Positions 25,567 through 36,460 of a stretch of DNA of 64,000 nucleotides are shown here, one piece after another. The notes below the pieces were generated by a model. It was not told the origin of the DNA and searched no databases. It saw only the letters and a program-made list of their open reading frames with translations. The stretch's first letter is position 1. Every line of letters begins with the position of its first letter. The stretch is from Elmis aenea (Eukaryota; Arthropoda; Insecta; Coleoptera; Elmidae): NCBI GenBank assembly GCA_947652605.1, contig OX393576.1, forward strand, positions 49,452,966 to 49,516,965, written 5' to 3'. The translations under genes and the position numbers were made by a program.

Positions 25567-26223
25567 CAGTGGCGTATCCTGGTCTCTGATACAAGGTGTG
25601 CTACAATTTGAGAAATTGATAATCTATTTATTATTTAATTATTGTTTCTAGAACGATTTTTTTTAGTACCTTTATCCCACATGTTCATTTTAATGTAGTA
25701 AATGTAATAACAACAATTAAAAAATTAATAAAAATAATAATGCTATTATTAATATTAATATAATTGTATAATTGGAAATTGTAACAAATTTTAAAAACTG
25801 TCTGATTTGCAGCTCGACAGTCTAGGCTCTAGGGCTATAAATGTACTTACGGGTGCGATTCTACTAGCGTACCAGGTCGAGCGATAATCACGCGCGTCCC
25901 CACCAACTCGCCACTACCCTCTCTCCAACCTCACGCTTCAAATGTAGCATAAGATGTGTGCGATTTTTGTATAGCGCCGCCGAATAGATAGATGTATGAC
26001 TAGCAAACGCAAACACAGCTCCGCGCTCATTACTCGCTTATTTCAACAATGAAACATTACTTTTTTTAGACAATATTGCCAACTTTTTCTTTAAAATTTT
26101 CAGAAAAATTGGAAAATAATCTATCTTTTAATTTAACAAACATACTCTCAATTAAAAATAAATTTTAGGGGTTTCACTAGGGTGTGCGGCGCACACCTAG
26201 CACATATGGAATATACGCCACTG
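25567..26223. mobile_element. hAT MITE, CAGTGGCGTAT ends
   Basis: The ends are CAGTGGCGTATCCTGG and, inverted, CAGTGGCGTATATTCC. A perfect target duplication GTGATAGG lies at 25559-25566 and 26224-26231. The interior has no gene. Confidence 0.92.
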
Positions 26224-26569
26224 GTGATAGGGTATTTATTAGGGCAGAGGGCGGACATCTGTAATGTAAAGCTTTGTAAAAGCGTATTGGTGGACAAGAA
26301 AATTAATATAAAAAAAACTATATTGCTTTGGGAGATTCTTGATTAAACCAATCGTTCGCAAACAACAAGCGTCTAAGCAGTTTGAAATAATATTATTTTA
26401 TTTTTTTATGTTATTAACGATGATGCGAAAACGCGTGGCGCTAAAAAATTAAAGCGTTTAGAAAGTGCCTCTTGAAACTGTTTAAAAATTACTCGTATGG
26501 TATTTATTTAGCTTAAAGTGCTTTTTAAATCTTTTGTAATACTTCGTTTGAGCAATTTAGCTCACAAAC

Positions 26570-27480
26570 AAGTGACAAGCAACCGAAGCGTCGTACATCA
26601 GCGTCACACGAAGCGAATCTGCTGGTAATGGTCATTTAACTGTGGGTGTTTTCAAATTCAGGGATAGGTTTCGTGATGAATGGGATGCGCGTAATGGGGC
26701 AGGTAATCGAGAGGGAACGTTCGCGATGCACGCACGTCTGCTCTCCTTTGAATATTGTATCAAGTAGATCGCCTGGGATCGTCGAAATAATTACGGGGAC
26801 AAGTTGTGTTTATTGTAGGCGATACGGTATCGAGCAGGAATTTCATTTCACGGTGTTACCTGATGCTGGCTGGGGCAATGCGTTATCCAAACTTCTGTTC
26901 TGTATGCAGTCCAATCTGTTCCCAGCAGGGGGACCGAGGAGCTCATGCATAATAATGAATTACATCCCAGGGGCAAATTAAAATTAAGGGTCTAGCGTCT
27001 TCAAAACTTTGCTATTTAGAGCAATGATTTCCGTATGCAGATTAACTCTGCCGTAATAGAACGTTTTTACTCGTATCCAATTTTATTTTTCGTAAATAAA
27101 GGTATTAAGAATTTATCTAAACGATAACTGAACTTAATGTAATGTCGATCGACGTATGCGACGCTGTGCAGTCGTTCTCCGAGCGCGACCTAACCACTAT
27201 ATTATTAATAACAACCGGAGCCCACGGGACCAAGTACCAGAAAATCTGTGGCGGCCAGTCGAGACCGTGCGTCGCGTTGAGAAATGGACCAGCAAATTCA
27301 TGTTACTACGACTTGACTAGAGGGAATAAGATTACGGCGTCGGTGCTACATCCCCTGACTCGGGATATCCTAATTATATCCGTATCCAGTTAATAATGCA
27401 TATTCTTATTGTTGCTACTGTTCCGGTTGTAAAAGCAAATATATGTCGCTGCGTGGCAGGTTTAAGAAGTTATGTTTGTC
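26570..27480. other. GC-elevated unique island, candidate conserved regulatory DNA or unknown exon
   Basis: Roughly 900 bp of mixed-composition sequence between repeat-rich AT DNA, without inverted repeats or mobile-element termini. Short frames exist on the plus strand (26646-26981 and 27142-27393), but their peptides match no family I know and lack splice or start context, so I do not call genes. Homeodomain-core-like TAATTTGCCCC and TTAATAAT motifs occur. The composition contrast is real; the function is inference. Confidence 0.35.
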
Positions 27481-27540
27481 GATTGCACAGATACCTCACA
27501 AAGTATAACTGTGCGCGATGCTCGACTTAAACGTACACAG

Positions 27541-27850
27541 CAGTGTTTTTCAACCTTGTCAGTGTCACGGCACACTTTTAACAGCGCTAAAATTTCGGAG
27601 CACACTGTACCTATATATCGTGGTGTTGGTATTTTTGATTGTATTCTAATACACTTACAATTTTTTATTAATTTAGATTTTGTAATAAAAAATTATAAAT
27701 ACGAAAATATATAAAAATGTACAACAATGATACAATATTTAAGTACCTACTATTTTAAAATAAGAAGAAAGAAAGAAATTAAATGAAAATTACAATTATA
27801 TTTAACAAATTTAATGAGGTGGCACACAATGTTTTTTTTAAGAGGTTGTA
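27541..27850. mobile_element. hAT-like terminus and possible degraded element
   Basis: CAGTGTTTTTCAACCTTGTC followed by GTCACGGCACAC is a typical hAT terminus. A degraded inverted counterpart (GTGGCACACAATG, then AAGAGGTTG) lies near 27820-27850. No target duplication was found. Confidence 0.45.
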
Positions 27851-28165
27851 TTGTGAATAAGCAAAGACTTAATTCTAGTGCCGTCCGAAATCTCACCCTT
27901 TTCTCACTGTTTTATGTAATTTAGGGCTAAAAATTCTGTTTTACATAAAAACGACATAAAAAAACTTGTATCTGATTATATTCCAATGGCTGTATCTCAT
28001 GTTTTTTGGTAATCATTTTTATCTCAATCCAAAATTTAATCCAATATTATTATTGCCAAAACGAGTGAACAACGATTGATTGTTGCGGTATACAAAACAG
28101 ATGAAATAGCTAATTGCAAAACCAAATGTTGCAGTCGCTTATATAATTCGGACATACGTAAAAGT

Positions 28166-28230
28166 ACAGGGTTGTCCAAATTTGATGGAATTACATGAGT
28201 ATCTCTCTTAATATTCAAGATAGAGAAAGT
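28166..28230 (+). mobile_element. Solo TACAGGG-type end
   Basis: TACAGGGTTGTCCAAATTTG with the following GATGGAATTACA matches the left end of the 13.5-kb MITE. No right end is visible. Confidence 0.55.
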
Positions 28231-28371
28231 ACGTATAAAAAAAAAATTAAGTAAAAAATTAACATTCAGTAATTATTAAGAAATTTTATTTTATATTGCT
28301 ATAACAATATTTCCAATGATTAAATTACATTTTATGTTTAATAAAAACTGTACATAAAAATTAAAAATAAA

Positions 28372-28712
28372 TCAATTTACATTTATGTCTCTAGCTTTTT
28401 TATTTGCAAAATCAGCCACTATAGTTTCCAAGTCTAAGTTGTTAACAAGACTACTACTTTCTATTGACAGTGTGGCAAGTCCAACTAACCGATCGTCATA
28501 GTACTTCTTAAAAAATGTTTTATTACATTTCATTACGAAAATCCTTTCAGCAGAGGTGACACTCACAGGGATTTTTAATAATTCTCGAAGAGCAGTTGTT
28601 ACGTTAGGATGAGTTTTGCATTAATTATTTTGGCATAAATATTTTACCATTTCATGTGTACCGCTTTGGGGTTTTACAATACTGCAAAGAAGTTTTAATT
28701 CTGCACGTAGTT
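28372..28712 (-). pseudogene. hAT transposase, C-terminal dimerisation domain remnant
   Basis: The minus-strand frame reads LRAELKLLCSIVKPQSGTHE, then a TAA at about 28620, then ALRELLKIPVSVTSAERIF, then DDRLVGLATLSIESSSLV, ending ETIVADFANKKARDINVN and a stop at 28372. SVTSAER...RL-x-GLA-x-LSIE is the conserved C-terminal hAT dimerisation motif of the insect/vertebrate ZMYM/HAT-C class. The internal stop and missing N-terminal and catalytic parts show a dead copy. Confidence 0.8.
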
Positions 28713-29195
28713 TTATATTAGATAAAAAAGTATGTGTCAGTTAATAAACACTCTAATTCTTAAATTATTCAAAATTGTGCTGGAACTTAAAGTGTTTAAA
28801 GGAGATATATTGTATAAAACATGAAAGTTGGCGCTGTGGGATATTTTTTTTCTTCATATAGATCTTCTGTAACATTAATTGCGGTGTCTACAATTATATT
28901 GAAAACGTCACAATCGATTTTTTCTGTATTTTTAAAACCTCAACAAAAACACAGTAACTACTACAATTCCTTTAACAGTTGTAATATAATGATGACTTAC
29001 TTTAAATTTAAGAAAGCTTATTATCTTTTGAGCGTGCCACTTCACCAGAGACTAATTGCACGACATATAAATACCGCGCAAGCCACTGATCTTTTGTCGG
29101 ATCGTACATAGATAGCCCTGCTGGAACAAACCTATAAAGTACCGACCATTGCGCGGTGCCCCTATCCTTATGCTTAATTCTAAGCGACGGGCCTG
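28372..29195 (-). mobile_element. Remnant hAT transposon carrying the transposase pseudogene
   Basis: CAGGCCCGTCGCTTAG on the minus strand, starting at 29195, is a hAT-like terminus placed upstream of the transposase remnant and in the right orientation. The other end was not identified. Confidence 0.5.
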
Positions 29196-29203
29196 ATTTT
29201 CGC

Positions 29204-30640
29204 ATTACTATAAATATAAAAATACAAATAAGTTTAAGAGCCGTTTGAATATTTTATTTTACGTTCTATGCTCATTATTTTTTTATCCACACAAAACAAT
29301 TTTTTTCGGTCATTTTCAGTACTGCGTGCTAGATCGGAACTAGAAATGATACCAAACTGACAAGCTAACCGTGGTTTTTGTTGTGTAGTGTAGAGATGGG
29401 AAGAATCATTCTTTTTGGTGTATCGATTTTTTTGATTCAGTTCAATAACCTGAATCGTTCAAAAGAATCGCTTATCTAGAACTGTTGTGATCGTCTGGCA
29501 CTGCATGATTGGCGAATGAATGAACTTTGTGAACCAGTGGGGGATTATTTCAGAAACCAAATCAAAATGTGATGGATACTTACAAACACTATCACACAAA
29601 GGTTGTTCTAGCAATTTAATTGAAAGAAGTTTGCGTGCCGACAAGATATCGAAGCTATTGTTTTTAAATATCAGAAAGTACAAAATAATAAATATGTTGT
29701 TTATATTTCTTTTAATGTTATATTTAATAATTTACAAGTTTGTAGTTTTACATTTATTTTTATTTTTGTAACAAAAACTTATTGTTAAAGTTTCAAATAT
29801 TTATTTAGTTTTTTATTCGAATAAGTAAGTTAATTTTTAACTAAAACCTTTTATTATTCTTCCTTACAAACTGTTTACTTCATTTAAATAGGTAGAGTAA
29901 GATTTAGTCTTTTTTCGAAATACATAAGTAAAAGAAGCGACTTGTATAGTGCAGTGACGAATCTTGTAGGTGAATTAAGTGGTTAACAGCAGGAACTGGC
30001 CGACAACTTTGGGTTGGTTATATGACCGTTGCAGAAATCTTTCGATTGCGGAACAATTTGTATAAAGCAATAAACAAGTGCCATTTCTTTAAATGTCTTA
30101 ATTTCAATAATTGTTTTAAAACTGCATTTCAAAATGACAGTTTATTGTTTCTTTCAATTTTATCTATGGAAAAAGTTTTTTTCATGGTATAATTCCATGT
30201 TTTACCCAATTACATTGAAAATACTTGTAACAGCAAAATTATACGTACATTGTGTTTTAGAATTAAAACAAAATCATTGAACCAATGCGTTTTTGTGAAC
30301 CAACTGGATAGCAGCGAACCTGAAAAAAAAAGCGATTTGAACATGTATAACAAGCTGTGAACCGGAACTAAAGCGATATTTACCGGTTTTCTGACTTCAT
30401 GCGTTCATTTTGTTTAATATGGGAAATGGAAAAGGTTATCGCCACCTTACATAGGTATTAATTCTTTAAATAGTAATTTACGCCTTTTTAATAAAAAGAT
30501 CATATTTTTTTAATAAGGAAGAAGTTTTAAAGGAGTTAAGATATATTTTTTTATGTAATCTTCTAGTGTTGTTATATCGTTCACAAAATGTTCACAGCTT
30601 GTCGGTATAATGCTTAACTTTAGTACAGCTTTTGCTTTCT
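29204..30640. other. AT-rich DNA downstream of the DIP-like gene
   Basis: A possible hAT-type fragment (TAGAGATGGGAAGAATCATT, about 29392) without a partner; otherwise nothing delimitable. Confidence 0.35.
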
Positions 30641-30648
30641 ATATTCTT

Positions 30649-30806
30649 CAAGAAACTTATAATACCGTGTTGATCTGAGCATTAAGTTTACTTTGGTGTA
30701 GAATGCGGTAATTCCTGGAAGAAGTTGGATGAAGAAAGAAGTGCGAGGGACGCTGGGCTTTAGACGGGCCTCGGCACCGTCGGTGCCAGCCATATGAATT
30801 CCAGCC
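30649..30806 (-). CDS. Possible alternative last exon
   Basis: A less AT-rich patch follows a weak acceptor (tttttatag before 30806) on the minus strand. Entered in phase 1, as the gene would require, it stays open for about 52 codons (starting GLAGIHMAGTDGAEARLKPS) to a TAA near 30649. A second, pyrimidine-rich acceptor (cttcttccag) lies inside at about 30720 in the same frame. I recognise no homology, and the tail lacks a hydrophobic GPI-type end, so if real it would give a differently anchored or secreted isoform. Within it, GGCACCG-T-CGGTGCC is a perfect 7-bp inverted repeat. It may equally be conserved non-coding sequence downstream of the gene. Confidence 0.2.
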
Positions 30807-30977
30807 AGTCCTATAAAAACAGCGAGATATTACGACAACCGGGGATATTGCACGGATTTACTTGGAAGTACACGCGCCAATATTACTTTTAGAATTCGAT
30901 CTGCGTTAAATCTAAAACTAAACGTTTCGTGCGGTGAACCACACATTCAATCACTTGTAGTCTCTTTCAAATTTAGC

Positions 30978-30983
30978 TTTATT
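30978..30983 (-). other. Candidate polyadenylation signal of the DIP/lachesin-like gene
   Basis: AATAAA on the minus strand, about 240 nt beyond the TGA of the terminal exon. It is the first canonical hexamer I noticed downstream. In AT-rich DNA such hexamers are frequent, so this is only a candidate 3' end. Confidence 0.35.
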
Positions 30984-31223
30984 GATTCATTCTACATTCT
31001 AATACATCATCTGTAATATCACGCACTATTATTTAACAGGCAGTTTATATTATTCATGTAGCGCTGAATCTACGATTCGGTATATACATAATACATAATA
31101 TAGATTAAAATATGACACGTATTGTTTATACATATTTACAAACGCAGTCAGTCTCGCACTAGATATGTTAAATTCACCAATAATTAATTGATGACACGTG
31201 GGCTTAGTTAATTAAACGTGCAG

Positions 31224-31375
31224 TCACCTAACGTTTGACTGTAACAAGCACAACACAGAAATCAAAGGCAAGTGGATGATGACAAGTCGGGAGCCTGTGC
31301 TGAATGCGACAGGTTCTTCTTGAATAGGAGGAGGCCCATTGGAAGGAAGGGTGTATTCATCGTCGTAGTTGTACG
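31224..31375 (-). CDS. DIP/lachesin-like gene, terminal exon with GPI-anchor signal
   Basis: Terminal coding exon. The acceptor (gttacag) precedes 31375, the exon enters in phase 1 and ends at a TGA at 31224-31226. The peptide begins AYNYDDEYTLPSNGPPPIQE, continues EPVAFSTGSRLVII and ends HLPLISVLCLLQSNVR. The last ~18 residues are hydrophobic after a small-residue stretch (FSTGS) and there is no cytoplasmic tail, which is the arrangement of a GPI-attachment signal. That agrees with the known GPI anchoring of many lachesin/DIP proteins. The small residues around STGS are the likely omega site (inference). The exon is much less AT-rich than its flanks. Confidence 0.82.
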
Positions 31376-32952
31376 CTGTAACAAGCACAGGAATGAATTA
31401 TTTCGTGAAGGTATTAGCATCTGATTACTATCGATTTCAAACTGATTACTTCGAGTTTAACATCGTATTATGCAAATGCTTATTGCTAACATTTATAATA
31501 ATCCCAAAACTAAATTCAATACAATGAAAAAATTGCAAAAAAACACAATAATAGTAAATATTTTCATAAAATTATTGATAATTATAAAGAAATGTAGTAC
31601 CTATATTATAAAACAAGTGAAAAAAATGCAGCCCGAAACGTAGTCGAGGGCTATAAAATCACGAGTATTGCAATTGTTTTATGTATTAAATCTAACCTCC
31701 AATTTTTATGTAACAAAATAAAAAATTCAATGTTAGTTATGATTTTTTTCATTAAGATATAGGATTTTTTATTTCGTTTAGCATCAAGTGAACATCTCAC
31801 TATTTCGTTCCCAGGGAAACCCAGAACCCAGATAATTTCAATAATCTTGGAACGTCATTTCAGCTCCTGAATATAATTTGTGAGATCTGTTGGTTAAATT
31901 TTGGTATAAAGTATTAAAAAGTGTATGAAAATAGCTACTAAAAACACATGTTTATCTTATACCTACCGCACCATAGAGGCTGGAATCAATTTATTAAATG
32001 TTGCATAAATATATTATAATGTGGAAAATACTTGGCAGTATATTTTGCAAAAGCATTATTTATATTACCAATTTAGATGCCATATAAGCTTATTTTCTTT
32101 TAAAAAAAATTGTTTTGATAAAATTATTTGCTTAAAAAATAAAGTTTTTGTTTATCATCAACATAAATTCTGTAATTTATAATTTTCTGTGCTGTGGTTT
32201 ATATCTTGTTCGTGATTATTAGTTCGTTTTGCTTGTTTACTTAAATAAAAATTTTCGTAATGTACCTCATTTATTAACATTTAGGTGTAACTGATTACTT
32301 CAATAACATTGTTGTTCCTTTATATTTTTGCTTATGAGTAAAAAGGACTGTTTTATCCAAATACAGGGTGTTAAAGTATTATTCATAGTGGGTAGTTCAA
32401 TAATTTGAAACTTTATGAGCACAACCCAATTTTACAAAAGAAATAAGTAACTAAATTTTATTTTTATATTGGCTGAAACAGTTGCACATCTGTTTTTTGT
32501 GCATTACTTTTAAATTCCCTTAAAAACTTCTTACTCCAATATTTGCTTTTAACATAAAATGTTTGTTTTAAAACAATTTTGTAGAGCTCTATGATATATT
32601 AAAATATTTTTTGCTGTATGAATTGTGAATAACGAATTAAGTAATATCCTAAAACAATCTTGAATCATCATTAAGTTTAGGCCACAATCGCTGCTATTCC
32701 CATAAACAAACAATTTATGTTAATTATCGACTGTAAAATTTAGTATTTGTTGTTTGTACCTGTTCGTCTGCGAATATAAACAACAACCACTTATCCATGC
32801 GAGCATTGTGTTTATTTTGTTTTTATTGGTTTGACATACTTTCGCGAACTGAAAATACCGCAGTAACGTGCAATTGCCTAAACTTGAAGTTCAATTTAAA
32901 AATGATAGTAAAATGTGCAAGTTTAAAGCCAGTATATTAAACCGCCATTCAC
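31376..32952 (-). other. Intron of the DIP/lachesin-like gene
   Basis: 1.58-kb intron between the stalk exon and the terminal exon, flanked by GT (32952) and AG (31376). It contains a solo TACAGGGTGTTAAAG end at about 32363. Confidence 0.75.
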
Positions 32953-33048
32953 CTGAATTTCCAGTGAAGTCGTCGTTTTTATCATCGCTGGCTCGGTAGT
33001 CGTTCGAACCTCCGAGTTCGCGACGGTCACCTCCTCCCCAGACCCTAT
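32953..33048 (-). CDS. DIP/lachesin-like gene, Gly/Asp-rich stalk exon
   Basis: A 96-nt exon, phase 1 to phase 1. The acceptor (gtttag) precedes 33048 and the donor (CAG then GTGAAT) follows 32953. It encodes DRVWGGGDRRELGGSNDYRA and then SDDKNDDFTGNS. This is a low-complexity charged stalk without a fold. It is markedly less AT-rich than the DNA around it, open in only the required frame, and keeps the exon phase of its neighbours, so I call it coding despite the absence of a domain. It could be alternatively spliced because its removal would not shift the frame. Confidence 0.78.
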
Positions 33049-33530
33049 CTAAACACACATTTTGTCACCGAGGCCTCAACCGGTAATGCAGTTACAATCA
33101 ATAATAACTGGCACATAAAAATATTCGTAGGTACAACCTAATGTCGAAGATATACTTATTTATTAAGCTGCTGTAAAAAATTTCTACCGCGTCCAACCAC
33201 TTATCGTAAAAGCAACATCAAAAATGTTGTTATTGTGCACATTTGGATCATCTAAGTGTATTAGACAATATTTTGTGACACCCAGATGACCTAGTAACGA
33301 ACATGCGGTCGTCATATAAGGGGCGTAATTATTTTTACATTCATTATAAATGGGTACTAGCGGAGTATAGCCGATACATTATGGAATGGCAGTTTATTAC
33401 ATGTCTTTTTAAGCGCCAATAATGGATACGCTCGTACAATAAGCGGGCGGGGTGCGTCCAGGTGAATAAGTCACTAGAAGCTTGTTTCATTTGCACAAAT
33501 GTTTATTCATTTGCATTATCATAGATTTAC

Positions 33531-33596
33531 CTTTCTTTTTTGGAGGAATTGTTGGAAAGTGGGTGGTCGTTCTGACTGTCGTAGGAGCTGGAATTT
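33531..33596 (-). CDS. DIP/lachesin-like gene, Pro/Thr-rich linker exon
   Basis: A 66-nt exon, phase 1 to phase 1. The acceptor (tttcag) precedes 33596 and the donor (GTAAAT) follows 33531. Joined to the preceding exon it reads ...IKLE-EIPAPTTVRTTTHFPTIPPKKK. The junction Glu-Ile-Pro followed by Thr/Pro is the usual start of the juxtamembrane stalk after Ig3 in DIP/lachesin proteins. The run of Thr and Pro suggests an O-glycosylated stalk (inference). The intron to the upstream exon is only 78 nt, which supports correct pairing. Confidence 0.85.
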
Positions 33597-33674
33597 CTGA
33601 AATTGCATTACCATAATGTAAAGAATTTAAAACTGTGCATAAACAGAAACGAGAGCAATGAAGTGATAACTTAC

Positions 33675-33824
33675 CCTCGAGTTTGATAACGCCGTCCGTC
33701 TCCCCCAGGGAATTCTTGGCTACGCATTTGTAAGACCCAAAGTCTGAGACGCTCACACTTCGGATCTTCAATAACATATACTTCTTATATCCACTCTCCA
33801 TTGATACGGCCTCATATTTATCGC
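33675..33824 (-). CDS. DIP/lachesin-like Ig-superfamily gene, exon with the end of the last Ig domain
   Basis: Internal coding exon. On the minus strand the acceptor (aaacag) lies just before 33824 and the donor GTAAGT starts at 33674. It enters and leaves in phase 1. The peptide begins GDKYEAVSMESGYKKYMLL and contains SVSDFGSYKCVAKNSLGE followed by TDGVIKLE. D-x-G-x-Y-x-C is the hallmark of the F strand of an I-set/V-set Ig domain, and KNSLGETDG is characteristic of the third Ig domain of insect DIP (Dpr-interacting protein) and lachesin proteins. These are GPI-anchored or secreted neuronal surface proteins that set synaptic partner choice through heterophilic Dpr binding. Family membership is secure from the motif, but the exact paralogue is not resolved. 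The exons for Ig1, Ig2 and the first half of Ig3 were not found between here and the right edge. Confidence 0.9.
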
Positions 33825-35169
33825 CTGTTTAAAATACAATAACCTTACTCCCTTTTAAAATACACTCTTTCTTATTCAGAAGTACATTTTTTATACTAAG
33901 GAGTGATTAAGAGCATGCTGCACGCAAAAGTTATTTATTTCTAAGTTCGTATGAATTAATCGTAAACAACACTTAAATAAATATTTCTTCCTATTTGTAT
34001 TTACATAAACTAAAGACATCTTGCTATACACATTACATAAAAAATCGACTATTAAAGCTGTAATTCTCAACTAGGGTACCTCTATAAACAGGGTAAAGAC
34101 AGGCGCTGGACAAGTTTCTATCGTATATACGGTCGAGTTTCGCTTGCCACTAGGCTGCGACCTCCAGATTTTAAATAGTTTGCATGGAGATCATAGGCGG
34201 TTGTACACATTTTATTTTTTTCTTGCATGTTCAGAGTGTTTAAGTGTGATCCAAGACTTTAAAAGACATTAGTGATAGTTGTGTAAGTTATTATCATACG
34301 TAAATTTCATAAGTTAAGTTAAATAAAATTATTTTTTAAATTTTCAAGAAAATGTGCATTGTAATGATTTGTTTTCATTAATTTAATAGCAATTATTGGA
34401 ATTAATAATGTAATTTTGTCATAAAACATGAAATTAGATTGATGAATCTATACTTTTCAGTTGCTCATTGGACATTTAAACAGGAATTAAGTAAACAATT
34501 ATTGTTTGCAACTGCGTGTATCATGGGTTGCATGCTTACAGTGGAAATACGCGCTCCGTATATGTTTTTTAAACATTAATAGCTAATATCGTCGCCTTAG
34601 TAAGAAAACCGCGTAACTCCATTTTTAGGCAAATTGAGGTTTTAACGTCATCTGGTAGCAAATAATCAAACACATCATTCTAGAAAAGTACGTAAGTGTT
34701 CAAAGTAGTAAACCGCTCAAAAATCACTCAAAGAAAATCGCGTAACTCCTACCGTCCATTTTACGTTCAAAAAAGCGCGTAACTACCAGTTTGGTAACGT
34801 TTTTGCCGGCTCCGCTACTGAGCTGAACATTCAACTGTCGTTACTGCTGGAAATACTACCAGATTTTTTTACTTTTTGCACATATGACTGATTGAATACT
34901 AAGGTAAGTTGATTTTTATAGTTGGTTGTGGTTGTGATTTGTTTTAAGAAAGATTTTGAGGGGCATTATGATCAGCTGTGACATACGTGGATTTCTGAAT
35001 AAGTTTTCGTTTTTTTTTTTGTGGAGATAGGTGTATTACCATTGTCAAATGCAATACGATAATGATAATACCCAGAATCTTATTTCATTATATATATATA
35101 TATATGAATTGAAGAGATGACGACCATAAGTTGTAAGGTAAATAACTTTAACGGGTTTAGTGGTCTTAC
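33825..35169. other. AT-rich DNA upstream of the last Ig exon, probably intronic
   Basis: An acceptor is at the left edge. Repeated GCGTAACTCC/GCGTAACTAC phrases occur at 34.6-34.8 kb and a hAT-like TTCTCAACTAGGGTACC at about 34066. No earlier Ig exon was found. Confidence 0.4.
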
Positions 35170-35199
35170 TGAAAGCTTCAGTGGGGCATAAAGAAAACT

Positions 35200-35258
35200 C
35201 TTTGTTGATCACCAATATTTCGGATTTATTATTTAATCCTTCATCAGGGTTACTACAG
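35200..35258 (-). ncRNA. Hammerhead-ribozyme-like core of the Penelope-like element
   Basis: Minus strand: CTGATGA at 35247-35241, a possible stem II (GGATT...AATCC) closing an AT loop, then GAAA at 35221-35218. CUGAUGA and GAAA are the conserved core boxes, and hammerheads are established in Penelope-like terminal repeats. There is one extra A between CTGATGA and stem II, and stems I and III are short or uncertain, so self-cleavage is not demonstrated. Confidence 0.5.
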
Positions 35259-36077
35259 AGAAAAGCAAGACATGTGTTTATTACTAAGACATGAATAAAA
35301 ACAAAACAATGTTTCTATTTTAGTACTTACTCAAAGTGAGAATATTAATTTGAAGTCGAACTACTTGGATCCCAGAGTAGAAATTCATTTAAATTTAAAT
35401 TGTATTCACAAAAGGGTTAAAAATTTGACAGTATATTATTAAAATTTAAGTATATTATTAAAATGTTGAATACCTATATCATTAAAATTTTTTTCGTATC
35501 CTATTAAAATTCGTTTAAATTTTTTAAAGTTGCTACAACCAGTCTCAACTTATATCGTCGAACATTCAGTATCGAAATATTAAAATTAAAAAACACATCA
35601 CAATTTCACACGTTAAAATTTGAATGACTAACTAATTTTAGAACATAACATTATTTGTAAACTATGACCTTTTAAAGGTTTTATATAAAGTTGATGATTA
35701 CATTTGAAGTACGAAAAATATAAAAATATAAAAGTTAAGTGATGTCACACGACATTACACTTATAAAGTTAGACAGTCAATGCGGAACTTAAAAAATAAT
35801 ACAAGATGGATGTATAATATGAACATATGATACAGCAACTACTCATAGTGTCTACGTGCACGTTAGTCGTGAATATACTACATGAAATAAAAATTATAAA
35901 ATTTGATTTGAGAACAAAAATCCTTAGAAATAATTTAAATAACAAGACCTATCCTAAAAATTAGCATTAAAATATATCAGAAATCTTTTTGAACAATATA
36001 ATTACAATGGAAAAAGGGTAAACACAATGAGAGCAAATATTAATAATGAAAAGCACAAATTGATCATTGGACCTTAG

Positions 36078-36436
36078 TCAGTTATTTGAATCAAGTAAAT
36101 AGGAATAGATTAAACTTAAATTACTGATGTCAGTTTTATTATTTATAGCGTTAGGCTCTTTACTAATTTGGTACATCTCAAGAAAAAGTCTTTTATTGAG
36201 GTTATTTACTCTATTTAAGATTGCTATGTTATTTTCATCAATTGTATGTTTATTGTTGTTTAAATGAGCTGCTAAGGCACACGACTTGGGTTTCACTTTA
36301 CTATCACTTTTATGTTGAGTTAATCTTGATTTCAATAACTGACACGTCTGTCCTATATAAATTTTTTCACAATTGTTACAAGGTATGCTGTAAACTACAT
36401 TTGACTTTAATAATTTAGGGATCTCATCCTTCAGTA
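36078..36436 (-). pseudogene. Penelope-like element, C-terminal GIY-YIG endonuclease remnant
   Basis: An open minus-strand frame of about 120 codons. It starts inside a (TA)n tract, so the 5' part with the reverse transcriptase is missing. VVYSIPCNNCEKIYIGQT is the GIY-YIG motif with the Cys pair typical of Penelope-like retroelement endonucleases. It is followed by LLKSRLTQHK (conserved Arg) and HLNNNKHTID (His/Asn segment). The stop is at 36078. In intact elements this domain is C-terminal to the reverse transcriptase and nicks the target. The copy is 5'-truncated but its remaining frame is uninterrupted. Confidence 0.87.
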
Positions 36437-36460
36437 TATATATATATATATATATTATCA

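Larger units (their letters stand above)
35170..36460 (-). mobile_element. 5'-truncated Penelope-like retroelement with 3' terminal region
   Basis: This comprises the GIY-YIG remnant, a (TA)n run at 36437-36457 at its 5' truncation, and about 900 bp of AT-rich non-coding DNA downstream. The downstream part carries a hammerhead-like core near 35218-35247. Another (TA)n run lies at 35088-35104. Penelope-like elements are known to have terminal repeats carrying hammerhead ribozymes. The downstream limit (~35.1-35.2 kb) is approximate. Confidence 0.7.

Noticed and set aside
26646..27393. Two plus-strand frames of 111 and 83 codons in the GC-elevated island
   Set aside because: No known domain. 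Cys/Ser-rich composition and lack of splice signals make coding status unsupported; the segment is reported as non-coding of unknown role.
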